Assembly: GCA_030637965.1 (NCBI GenBank)
Contig: DAOWFO010000006.1
Location: forward strand, 1 to 11,936
Length of the DNA stretch: 11,936 bases
DNA from: Thermoplasmata archaeon
GTDB lineage: Archaea; Thermoplasmatota; E2; DHVEG-1
Direction of reading: 5' to 3'
In this document: positions 6,174 through 11,936 of the stretch, in pieces
Layout of the letters: every line of letters starts with the position of its first letter
Position numbering within the stretch: the stretch's first letter is position 1
Position numbers and translations under genes: made by a program
Notes under the pieces: generated by a model
Databases searched by the model: none
Told to the model about the DNA's origin: nothing
What the model saw: only the letters and a program-made list of their open reading frames with translations

Positions 6174-7424
6174 ATGCAAGTAAATATTCCATATGGTAAA
6201 GAAAAAATAAAAGTGGAAATTCCTGAGTATTATGAAATAATAACACCAAATAAAGTTAAAATTAGTAATGAAAATAACATTATCGAAAAAGCATTAAAAA
6301 ATCCAATAAGCAAAGAACCATTTGATCAATTTGCTTCAAACGCAAAACGTTTATTAGTAATTGTAAACGATGCTACTAGACCTACCCCTACTAAAAAGAT
6401 ATTAAAATATCTTTATCCTGTTCTTTCTTCTCACCCAAATTTAAAATTCCTTATTGCAACTGGTGTACATAGAGCCCCCACCAATGAAGAATATAAGTTT
6501 ATATTTGGAAAAATTTATGATGAATTCAAGGAACAGATATATGCTCATAATGCTAGAAAAGAAGAAGATATGGAGTACTTAGGAAAATCAAAGAATGGAA
6601 CCGAGATGTACATCAATAAGATGGTCTCGGAAATTGGAAACGTGCTTGTTATTGGAAGTGTAGAACCACATTATTTTGGTGGTTTTACGGGTGGAAGAAA
6701 ATCTTTTCTTCCTGGAGTAGCCTCATACAATACAATTGAAATGAACCATAAACTTGCCCTTAGTGATGAAGCACGATCTCTAGCTCTTGAAGGTAATCCA
6801 GTTCACGAAGATATGGTGGATGCTATGAATGTGTTAAAGGAAGTTAATGTCTTCTCTATACAAACTGTGTTGACTGGTGAACATGACATATATGCTGTTA
6901 CTGCTGGTGATCTTCTCAAATCTTTTGATGCTGCCATTGATTACTCAAAAGAGGTATTTTGTGTTCCTCTAAAGAAAAAAGGGAATATTGTTATTACTGT
7001 AGCACCTTATCCAATGGATATAGATTTATACCAATCTCAAAAAGCACTTGATAATGGTAAACTTGCTTTGGAATCAGATGGAATTATAATTTTGGTATCT
7101 AAATGTCGCATGGGTGTCGGAGAGGATGCCTTCTTAAATCTATTGTCAAAAGCTGATACTTCTCAGGAGGTTTTTAAACTTATAGAAAATGAATATAGAT
7201 TAGGATATCATAAAGCTGCCAAGATGGCGCAAATTGGAAATTATGCCGAAATGTGGGCAGTTACCGATCTTGAAGATAATGTAGTTAAAAAAACATTAAT
7301 GAAACCCTATAGTAACATACAGTCTGCAGTAGATGATGCAGTTAAAACAATCAAAACAAGAGGTAAAGTACCAAGAATTGTTATAATGCCTTCTGGCAGC
7401 CTAACTATTCCAATAGTTCAATAG
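6174..7424 (+). CDS. larA: LarA-family nickel-pincer racemase (lactate racemase-like)
   Basis: 416-residue LarA homologue from the ATG at 6174. LarA racemises lactate, and family members act on other 2-hydroxyacids, with a nickel-pincer nucleotide bound covalently to a lysine. The key residues are present with the Lactobacillus plantarum spacing: His99 in ATGVHRAP (LpHis108), His166 in EPHYFGG (His174), Lys176 in GGRKSFLPG (Lys184, cofactor attachment) and His192 in MNHKL (His200, nickel ligand). DATRPTPT (66-73) is the N-terminal substrate-side motif. An in-frame TTG at 6105 would add 23 residues, but it lies at the divergent promoter and family N-termini begin near MQVNIPYG. The cofactor-making genes larB, larC and larE are not in the window. 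The gene is transcribed away from a GlpA-type dehydrogenase operon. The family is near certain, the substrate is not. Confidence 0.93.
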   Translation: MQVNIPYGKEKIKVEIPEYYEIITPNKVKISNENNIIEKALKNPISKEPFDQFASNAKRLLVIVNDATRPTPTKKILKYLYPVLSSHPNLKFLIATGVHRAPTNEEYKFIFGKIYDEFKEQIYAHNARKEEDMEYLGKSKNGTEMYINKMVSEIGNVLVIGSVEPHYFGGFTGGRKSFLPGVASYNTIEMNHKLALSDEARSLALEGNPVHEDMVDAMNVLKEVNVFSIQTVLTGEHDIYAVTAGDLLKSFDAAIDYSKEVFCVPLKKKGNIVITVAPYPMDIDLYQSQKALDNGKLALESDGIIILVSKCRMGVGEDAFLNLLSKADTSQEVFKLIENEYRLGYHKAAKMAQIGNYAEMWAVTDLEDNVVKKTLMKPYSNIQSAVDDAVKTIKTRGKVPRIVIMPSGSLTIPIVQ

Positions 7425-7625
7425 ATAAAAATTGATTTCTCAATATTTAATTTATATATCATTTTGTTATTGAAAATTTTAATTCTCTATAATATAATTA
7501 GTTGGTAGAATTGAAGTTCTTAAAATTATATGATTATATATTTAACAAAATATCTTAAACTTTATATTTTATCTTGAATTTGTTATAAAAGAAATGAAAG
7601 ATTATTAACTATTTAAGCTATATTA

Positions 7626-7829
7626 CTACCTTTCAATTTCAAATGAAATTTTAACTTCTGCTCTGTAGACAGAAGGTTTATCGTTTTCTACCTTTACATC
7701 AAATTTTGTAACCTCTGCTCTTCGAATTTTTTTAACTGTTTTTGCCGCTTCAACAATTGCATTTTTTGCAGCATCTGAAAAACTTTTTTCTGAAGTTCCA
7801 ACAATATCTATTATCTTATAAATTCCCAT
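7626..7829 (-). CDS. Dodecin-family small protein
   Basis: 67-residue dodecin, a small beta-alpha-beta-beta protein that forms hollow dodecamers storing flavin in many bacteria and archaea. MGIYKIIDIVGTSEKSF and the following helix, AAKNAIVEAAKTVKKI, are typical, as is the ending AEVKISFEIE. The tryptophan that stacks on flavin (Trp36 in Halobacterium salinarum) aligns with Arg37 in IRRAEV, and the Gln55 equivalent with Arg56 in VYRAEV, so flavin binding may differ or be absent. The ATG at 7829 has a GAGGTG ribosome binding site 9 bases upstream, in the loop of an inverted repeat (7831-7865). It stands alone, convergent with larA; the nearby flavoprotein operons give a loose functional link. 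Confidence 0.92.
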   Translation of the reverse strand: MGIYKIIDIVGTSEKSFSDAAKNAIVEAAKTVKKIRRAEVTKFDVKVENDKPSVYRAEVKISFEIER

Positions 7830-7830
7830 T

Positions 7831-7865
7831 CAACAATTCACCTCTTATATAGATATCAATTGTTG
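7831..7865 (-). promoter_or_regulatory. 8-base inverted repeat enclosing the dodecin ribosome binding site
   Basis: CAACAATT and AATTGTTG (7831-7838 and 7858-7865) form a perfect inverted repeat with a 19-base spacer ending one base before the dodecin ATG. The spacer holds the GAGGTG ribosome binding site and a TATATA stretch. In RNA it would be a hairpin with the ribosome site in its loop; in DNA it could be an operator. Function is inferred only. Confidence 0.35.
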
Positions 7866-8007
7866 TTACTTAACTCTTTTTACAGCCATTATTCTATTAA
7901 TTAGAAAATTATTTTAAATGAAAAGCTAATAAGTAGATTTCGTTTTTTATTTGTAATATTTTTTATAAAAATTCTTGATTTCTTGTTCCAATGGTAGATT
8001 TATCTTT

Positions 8008-8160
8008 CTATTCAGTGTGCTGAACCAAGATTGGGGAACTAGTAGAAAGAAATATCTGAAAACTGAAGCTCTTAGTTTTAGAAAATTCATCATTTGGATT
8101 ATATATTACGCTTTTTTCTGGTACATTCAAACCATCTTCAATAAGAATGTATTTTGACAT
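8008..8160 (-). CDS. Possible 50-residue protein of unknown function
   Basis: A minus-strand ORF from an ATG at 8160 to a TAG at 8008 encodes 50 residues, starting MSKYILIEDGLNVPEK and ending SSPILVQHTE. It fills a local island whose GC content matches coding DNA while both flanks are far more AT-rich, the main reason for listing it. There is no clear ribosome binding site. A TATAAA-like stretch (8174-8181) is too close to the ATG to drive a normal archaeal start. No family is recognised, and no signal peptide, cysteine motif or membrane segment is visible. The island could equally be the remnant of a larger gene. A plus-strand frame across the same stretch has only a TTG start and looks less protein-like. 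Confidence 0.25.
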   Translation of the reverse strand: MSKYILIEDGLNVPEKSVIYNPNDEFSKTKSFSFQIFLSTSSPILVQHTE

Positions 8161-8274
8161 AATCCAACAGAAATTTATAATAGTTTTTTCCTAGAAAAAT
8201 AATTTGAAACTATATGTTAATATGAAAGACTAAGGTAAATTTTTATTACAAACTAATCAAATTTTTTGGAAATA

Positions 8275-8282
8275 TTATTAAA
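8275..8282 (+). promoter_or_regulatory. Probable TATA box for the cupin gene
   Basis: TTATTAAA is centred about 28 bases upstream of the cupin ATG at 8307, preceded by a purine-rich GGAAA that could act as a BRE. This predicts a transcript starting at or next to the ATG, and no ribosome binding site precedes the ATG. Confidence 0.4.
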
Positions 8283-8306
8283 TGATAATCTATTATTTAG
8301 AATAAT

Positions 8307-8660
8307 ATGACATTTAATGACGGGGCTTTCTTTATAAAAAATGGAGATAGTAAAAGCCAGATAAAAAAAACAGATAGATTGTATAAATTAATAGTCGAAT
8401 CAAAAAGAATGGAAGCAATAATAGCTGAGTTAGATCCTGGTTCAGAATCAAGATGGTTTAATCATGATGGAGAGGAAATTCACCTTGTAATTGAGGGGGA
8501 AATGGAATATTCAATCGCTGATAAAACGTACAAACTTAGCAAGGGAGATATTTTATGGCATAAATCAAATCAACAGCATAAAGCTAAAAACACAGGTAGA
8601 AAAAAAGTAATTTATATTACGATTGGTACACCTCCAACATTAAAGCTTAGTATGTTTTAG
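8307..8660 (+). CDS. Single-domain cupin protein
   Basis: 117-residue cupin_2 barrel of unknown substrate. Motif 1 spans about residues 45-64: PGSESRWFNHDGEEIHLVIEG, with likely metal ligands His53, Glu57 and His59. Motif 2 spans about 79-95: KGDILWHKSNQQH with His91, then KAKNTG. Such domains often follow a helix-turn-helix in small-molecule-responsive regulators, but none is present here, so this is a free-standing sensor or enzyme. No signal peptide is seen. The gene appears monocistronic, with a leaderless-type promoter and 180 bases of AT-rich DNA after it. The fold is confident; the ligand and reaction cannot be read from sequence. Confidence 0.85.
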   Translation: MTFNDGAFFIKNGDSKSQIKKTDRLYKLIVESKRMEAIIAELDPGSESRWFNHDGEEIHLVIEGEMEYSIADKTYKLSKGDILWHKSNQQHKAKNTGRKKVIYITIGTPPTLKLSMF

Positions 8661-8856
8661 ATTTGATTATTAGAAAATTTATTGACAATATTGTTAAAAT
8701 TTTAAAATGTAAGCTTACTTTTCGCAAAGTGTATTTAACAAAATTATTAATCATTATCTGTTATTTTTTTTATGCTGGTTAATAAAATTTAAATCCCTTA
8801 ATTAATTTGTACACTTGAAATCTTTTTATGTACAGTAAATTTGAATTTCATAAAGA

Positions 8857-8864
8857 TTTATATA
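8857..8864 (+). promoter_or_regulatory. TATA box for the 8901 gene
   Basis: TTTATATA, close to the archaeal consensus, preceded by AAAGA, lies about 40 bases upstream of the ATG at 8901 and predicts a leader of about 14 bases. It supports a start at 8901 or 8904 rather than the in-frame TTG at 8841, which lies upstream of this box. Confidence 0.5.
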
Positions 8865-8900
8865 ACACATTATAATTTGTATGTTGATAGTGAAAAAAGC

Positions 8901-9191
8901 ATGATGAGTAAGATTAAGATATATGGACCGCCAATAGGTAAAGCAGTTGTAGAGCTGCAAAAATTAGCAAATGATTTACCCAATATTTTTGAAGGTCATA
9001 TAGGAAGTGGAGTTATTCCTTCGGGAGAAGCGATAGTTGGAGATTACGATTTTGTATTTCACTGGTCAAAAAAACCAAATGAAAAACAACTTATTGAACT
9101 AATAAATGATATTGATGACGTTCTTAAGGATCTAGGATGTAGATATTCTATAACTACTGTTGAGGATTCTAGATATCCATTTAAATTATAG
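8901..9191 (+). CDS. Small conserved-looking protein of unknown function
   Basis: 96-residue soluble protein I cannot place in a named family. It starts MMSKIKIYGPPIGKAVVELQ and alternates predicted strands and helices: strand (IKIYG), helix (GKAVVELQKLANDL), a Gly-rich segment (IGSGVIPSGEAIVG), strand (YDFVFHW), helix (KQLIELINDIDDVLKDL) and strand (RYSITTVE), a small alpha/beta arrangement reminiscent of ferredoxin-like folds. Only one cysteine is present and there is no catalytic or metal motif. Codon use and composition fit a real gene, and a good TATA box precedes it. The start may be either of two adjacent ATGs (8901 or 8904); neither has a ribosome binding site. It is convergent with the HdrA-type gene and apparently monocistronic. 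Confidence 0.7.
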   Translation: MMSKIKIYGPPIGKAVVELQKLANDLPNIFEGHIGSGVIPSGEAIVGDYDFVFHWSKKPNEKQLIELINDIDDVLKDLGCRYSITTVEDSRYPFKL

Positions 9192-9383
9192 CTCAATCTC
9201 TGTTATATCCCAATTAAAGAGAGGTATAAATTCACTGTTCATAAATTGAAAATTACAATTATTACATATGCTTCCGTTATTAAGATACCTATGTATTGTA
9301 GATTAAATCTGGTTCAAATTTAACTAGAGGAAGTTTGGATCATTTAGAGACCTGATTTATTTAATGATTATTGTTTAAAGATT
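9192..9383. other. Convergent intergenic gap, nothing recognised
   Basis: This 192-base AT-rich gap separates the 3' ends of two convergent genes. No ORF, strong hairpin, T-run terminator or RNA gene was seen in it. Confidence 0.5.
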
Positions 9384-11936
9384 TTATTTTCCAAGAGCTT
9401 TAATCATTGTAAGAATCTGTCCATCTGTAAAGCCTAAATGGCTAATCGCACCGTTGAGACAAGCAGCAGAACAAGAACCACATCCCTTACAAAGTGCTTC
9501 ATTCACACTTGCCACAATAATTTTATGACCGAAGCGATCTATTTCTTTTAACTCAATCGCTTTATATGGACATGCATCTACACAAAAACCACAACCACGG
9601 CAAAGATCTTCATCGACAATGGCTATTGTTGCTTCGATTTCTAGTCGTTTTTTAGAAATTATATCACATGCTCTAGAAGCTGCACCACTAGCTTGAGCAA
9701 CAGTATCTGGAACGTCCTTTGGGCTCTGACAACAACCGGCAAGGAAAATGCCCTCTGTAAATGTATCAAGCGGACGAAGCTTCGGATGTGCTTCTAAAAG
9801 AAAACCATCAGCGCTCTGATTAATATTTAATATTCGAGTAATTTCCTTAGAATCTTCCCGTGGAACTATAGCTGTTGCAAGAACAATAAGATCGGCTTCG
9901 ATATCATGATGACCCTTAGCCTTTACTATGACTTTTTTACCCTTCTTTTTTACTTCAATTTGATCATCAAGCTCTCTTCTTCTATATGTAATATTCTCCC
10001 CCTGTACCCGATTATAGAACTCTTCGTAACCTTTTCCAAATGCCCGCATATCTGTATAATACACAGTCAGTTTTGCTTCAGGTATTTTTTCTCGTACCAG
10101 ATGAGCATGTTTTGCAGTATACATACAGCAAACACGAGAACAATATTCATTAGTTTCCTTATCTCGTGAGCCTACACATTGAATAAAAACTACGTTTTTA
10201 GGTTGTTTACCATTGATTTCAATATGTCCTTCGGTGGGACCTGAAGCAGAAACTAATCTTTCGAACTCCAAACCAGTTATCACATTTTTATATTTACCAT
10301 AACCATACTCAGGTTTTTTTGAAGCATCAAAAAGATCAAAACCAGTAGCAACAACAATCGCACCAACTTCAAGATCAACTAATTTTTCCTTTGCATCGTG
10401 TTGTATAGCATCAGCCTCACAAGCTTCCTCACATTGTTTGCAAATCGAGCAAATATTACAGCTTAAACATCGATTTGCTTCTTCAACAGCCATTTCTTCT
10501 GTTAGTCCTAATTCTACTTCTTCAAAATTGTGAATTCTTTCCCCAACAGGACGAGTGGGAAGTTTTATACGTGGTTGTTTTTTGAATTCTCTTTCAGGAG
10601 TAGGGGCAATTATTGATTCCTTTTTTACTCTTCCTTTCTTAAGATTTTCACCTCTAAGATATCGATCAATGGAAATTGCAGCTTCGTGACCCGTGGCAAT
10701 AGCCTCTATCACAAGTCCTGGACCTTGTACTACATCGCCTGCAGCAAAAACACCTGGAACATTTGTTTGTTGAGTAATCCCATCAACCTGTAACAAACCA
10801 CCTCTTGTAACTAGTACACCATCAGCGGATTTCAACAATGTATAATCCACCTCTTGGCCTATTGCAACAATAATTGTATCAGCTTCAAGGATAGACTCTG
10901 TATTTGGCTCTACTCTAGGGTTAAAGCTTCCATCGGAATCAAAAACAGAAGTACATTTCATGGTTTCTAAACCTACAGCTTTACCTCCAGATCCTATGAT
11001 TCTTTTTGGCATAAGACTGGTATGAATAATAATACCCTCCTGTTCAGCCTCCTTAATCTCACGTTTAAATGCAGGCATTTCTTCCCTTGATTCAACACAC
11101 ATTATATGAACTTCATCACCGCCGATTCTCAAAACTGAACGTGCAACATCAATTGCAACGTTTCCTCCTCCAACGACCGCAATTTTTTTACCAATCTCAA
11201 TTTTTTTACCAATACTTAGTTCCCTCAAGAAATCAGTAAAACCAAAAACTCCTTTTAAATCAAGGTTCTCAGTAGCTATTGGCACAACACCATTTTCTTG
11301 AACTTCGACATGCACTGAAGTTTCTGCCAATTCCGATAAAACAGACATCTGGCCAACAGCAGATATAACAATATTAGTATCCAGCGTAAACGTTGAACCT
11401 TTAATCGGTATAGGTCTTCTTCTTCCAGTATCATCTGGTTCACCCAATTTCATACGTTGACATTCAATTCCAACAACCTTACCCTTTTCTCCAATGATCC
11501 TTTTGGGTGCAACTAGATAATAAAATGAAATACCTTCATTTTCACACTCAGCAAGTTCTTCCTTTATTGCAGGAATCTCAGCTCTTGAACGTCTATAAAC
11601 AACAAATGCTGATTTTGCACCTAGACGAATTGCAGAACGAACAGAGTCTATAGCAACATTTCCACCGCCGATAACAGCTACAATTTTCCCTTTAAAATCA
11701 ACTTTTTTTCCTAGACCCATATCATGCAAGAAGCCTGAAGCATGAACTACACCATCTAACTCCTCACCTTCAATACCTAATGTCTTGCTTTTATGAGTTC
11801 CTATTGCTATAAAAATCGCTTCATAACCCGCCTTAGCAAGGTCGGTTAATTTTAAATCTGGACCTATCGGAGTGTTAGTTCTAATTTCCACTCCTACATC
11901 TTCAATCTTTTTAATATCATAATCAATTATTTCTTC
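9384..11936 (-). CDS. HdrA-GltD fusion flavoprotein with duplicated NAD(P) module, 5'-truncated
   Basis: Last 850 residues of a large cytosolic electron-transfer flavoprotein; the frame stays open to the window edge, so the start is outside. A GltD-like NAD(P)/FAD module comes first: GGGNVA (residues 90-95), YRRSR (114-118), then a second copy with GGGNVA (256-261), CVESREEMPA (280-289) and the FAD motif GVFAAGDVVQGPG (395-407). A cysteine-rich segment (490-506, CxxCxxCxxCxxCxxxC) leads into the distal part of HdrA: GYGKYKNVITG (545-555), CVGSRD and YCSRVCC (587-604), and LAGCCQSPKDVPDTVAQ (732-748). Two [4Fe-4S] sites end the protein (Cys779, 782, 785, 789 and Cys816, 819, 822, 826). HdrA proteins bifurcate electrons among NAD(P)H or hydrogen, ferredoxin and a disulfide partner. 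HdrB, HdrC and MvhD are not in view. The NAD(P)H link is inferred from the GltD part. Confidence 0.9.
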   Translation of the reverse strand, partial: EEIIDYDIKKIEDVGVEIRTNTPIGPDLKLTDLAKAGYEAIFIAIGTHKSKTLGIEGEELDGVVHASGFLHDMGLGKKVDFKGKIVAVIGGGNVAIDSVRSAIRLGAKSAFVVYRRSRAEIPAIKEELAECENEGISFYYLVAPKRIIGEKGKVVGIECQRMKLGEPDDTGRRRPIPIKGSTFTLDTNIVISAVGQMSVLSELAETSVHVEVQENGVVPIATENLDLKGVFGFTDFLRELSIGKKIEIGKKIAVVGGGNVAIDVARSVLRIGGDEVHIMCVESREEMPAFKREIKEAEQEGIIIHTSLMPKRIIGSGGKAVGLETMKCTSVFDSDGSFNPRVEPNTESILEADTIIVAIGQEVDYTLLKSADGVLVTRGGLLQVDGITQQTNVPGVFAAGDVVQGPGLVIEAIATGHEAAISIDRYLRGENLKKGRVKKESIIAPTPEREFKKQPRIKLPTRPVGERIHNFEEVELGLTEEMAVEEANRCLSCNICSICKQCEEACEADAIQHDAKEKLVDLEVGAIVVATGFDLFDASKKPEYGYGKYKNVITGLEFERLVSASGPTEGHIEINGKQPKNVVFIQCVGSRDKETNEYCSRVCCMYTAKHAHLVREKIPEAKLTVYYTDMRAFGKGYEEFYNRVQGENITYRRRELDDQIEVKKKGKKVIVKAKGHHDIEADLIVLATAIVPREDSKEITRILNINQSADGFLLEAHPKLRPLDTFTEGIFLAGCCQSPKDVPDTVAQASGAASRACDIISKKRLEIEATIAIVDEDLCRGCGFCVDACPYKAIELKEIDRFGHKIIVASVNEALCKGCGSCSAACLNGAISHLGFTDGQILTMIKALGK
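10854..11762 (-). repeat. Tandem duplication of the NAD(P)-binding module inside the HdrA-GltD gene
   Basis: Two divergent protein-level repeats lie end to end: about 11762-11352 and 11264-10854. Each runs from a GV[VF]...FL..[ML] lead-in through IGKK/LGKK, GGGNVAID, EEGI, PKRIIG and a closing AIGQ or AVGQ strand. At DNA level the copies differ strongly, so the duplication is old. Confidence 0.75.

Larger units (their letters stand above)
7866..8306. other. Intergenic stretch with a GC-richer island
   Basis: Between dodecin and the cupin gene the flanks (7866-7980 and 8161-8306) are about 17% GC with no RNA gene, repeat array or conserved ORF seen. The middle (about 7991-8160) rises to about 30% GC, near the level of the genes here, and holds the small minus-strand ORF listed separately. 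It may be a tiny gene or the remnant of one. Confidence 0.5.

Noticed and set aside
7403..7418. AACTATT-CC-AATAGTT inverted repeat at the end of larA
   Set aside because: A two-base loop cannot form as drawn, it is inside coding sequence, and no T-run follows immediately.
7845..7853. TATATA stretch upstream of dodecin as its TATA box
   Set aside because: It is only about 20 bases from the ATG, which would start the transcript inside the gene and leave out the good ribosome binding site.
7975..8157. Plus-strand open frame of about 60 codons in the dodecin-cupin gap
   Set aside because: TTG start with no ribosome binding site or well-placed TATA box, hydrophobic/aromatic-rich composition typical of a chance frame, and the opposite strand offers an ATG-initiated frame over the same island.
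9311..9319. GGTTCAAAT, resembling a tRNA T-loop
   Set aside because: The flanking five bases on each side do not pair, and no acceptor, anticodon or D arm can be built around it.
9906..10169. Plus-strand frame opposite the HdrA-type gene
   Set aside because: It is antisense to a strongly conserved HdrA segment and its hydrophobic, Ser/Phe-rich product is what the reverse complement of a coding frame gives.

Overview
The window is AT-rich (roughly 30% GC by eye, under 20% in some intergenic stretches) and looks archaeal. Several genes have TTTATATA-like TATA boxes 25-40 bases upstream, two of them placed for leaderless transcripts. Gene starts mix strong Shine-Dalgarno sites with none. One secreted protein ends in an archaeal-type Pro-Gly-Phe sorting tail. 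The gene set (HdrA fused to a GltD-like flavoprotein, thioredoxins, polyferredoxin, nickel racemase) indicates a strict anaerobe. An Asgard (Promethearchaeota) or similar anaerobic archaeal lineage is my best guess, but no phylogenetic marker gene is present.

Region 1 (1-2891, + strand) is a tight operon: a cytosolic thioredoxin cut by the window edge, a membrane-anchored TlpA/ResA-like thioredoxin, a secreted anchored protein with a cysteine pair, a NapH-like membrane polyferredoxin, and a second anchored thioredoxin-fold protein with two CxxC motifs. Together they look like a route carrying electrons from cytosolic ferredoxin or thioredoxin across the membrane to thiols outside. That role is inferred.

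Region 2 (2989-7424) holds two divergent units sharing an 87-base promoter region. Leftward is a three-gene operon with overlapping ends: a GlpA-type FAD dehydrogenase with a C-terminal [2Fe-2S] domain, an NAD(P)/FAD oxidoreductase and a DUF1667 protein. Rightward is a LarA-family nickel-pincer racemase with all expected catalytic residues. The trio is usually tied to glycerol-3-phosphate oxidation, but the LarA neighbour makes a 2-hydroxyacid substrate possible.

Region 3 (7425-9191) is a sparse stretch with a dodecin (lacking the usual flavin-stacking Trp), a possible 50-residue ORF in a GC-richer island, a stand-alone cupin and a small protein of unknown function.

Region 4 (9384-11936, - strand) is the C-terminal 850 residues of a large electron-transfer flavoprotein: a GltD-like NAD(P)/FAD module whose NAD(P)-binding part is duplicated in tandem, followed by the distal part of HdrA with two C-terminal [4Fe-4S] clusters. 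It probably links NAD(P)H, ferredoxin and heterodisulfide-type chemistry, and its 5' end lies outside the window.

No rRNA, tRNA, CRISPR array, transposase or phage gene was seen.
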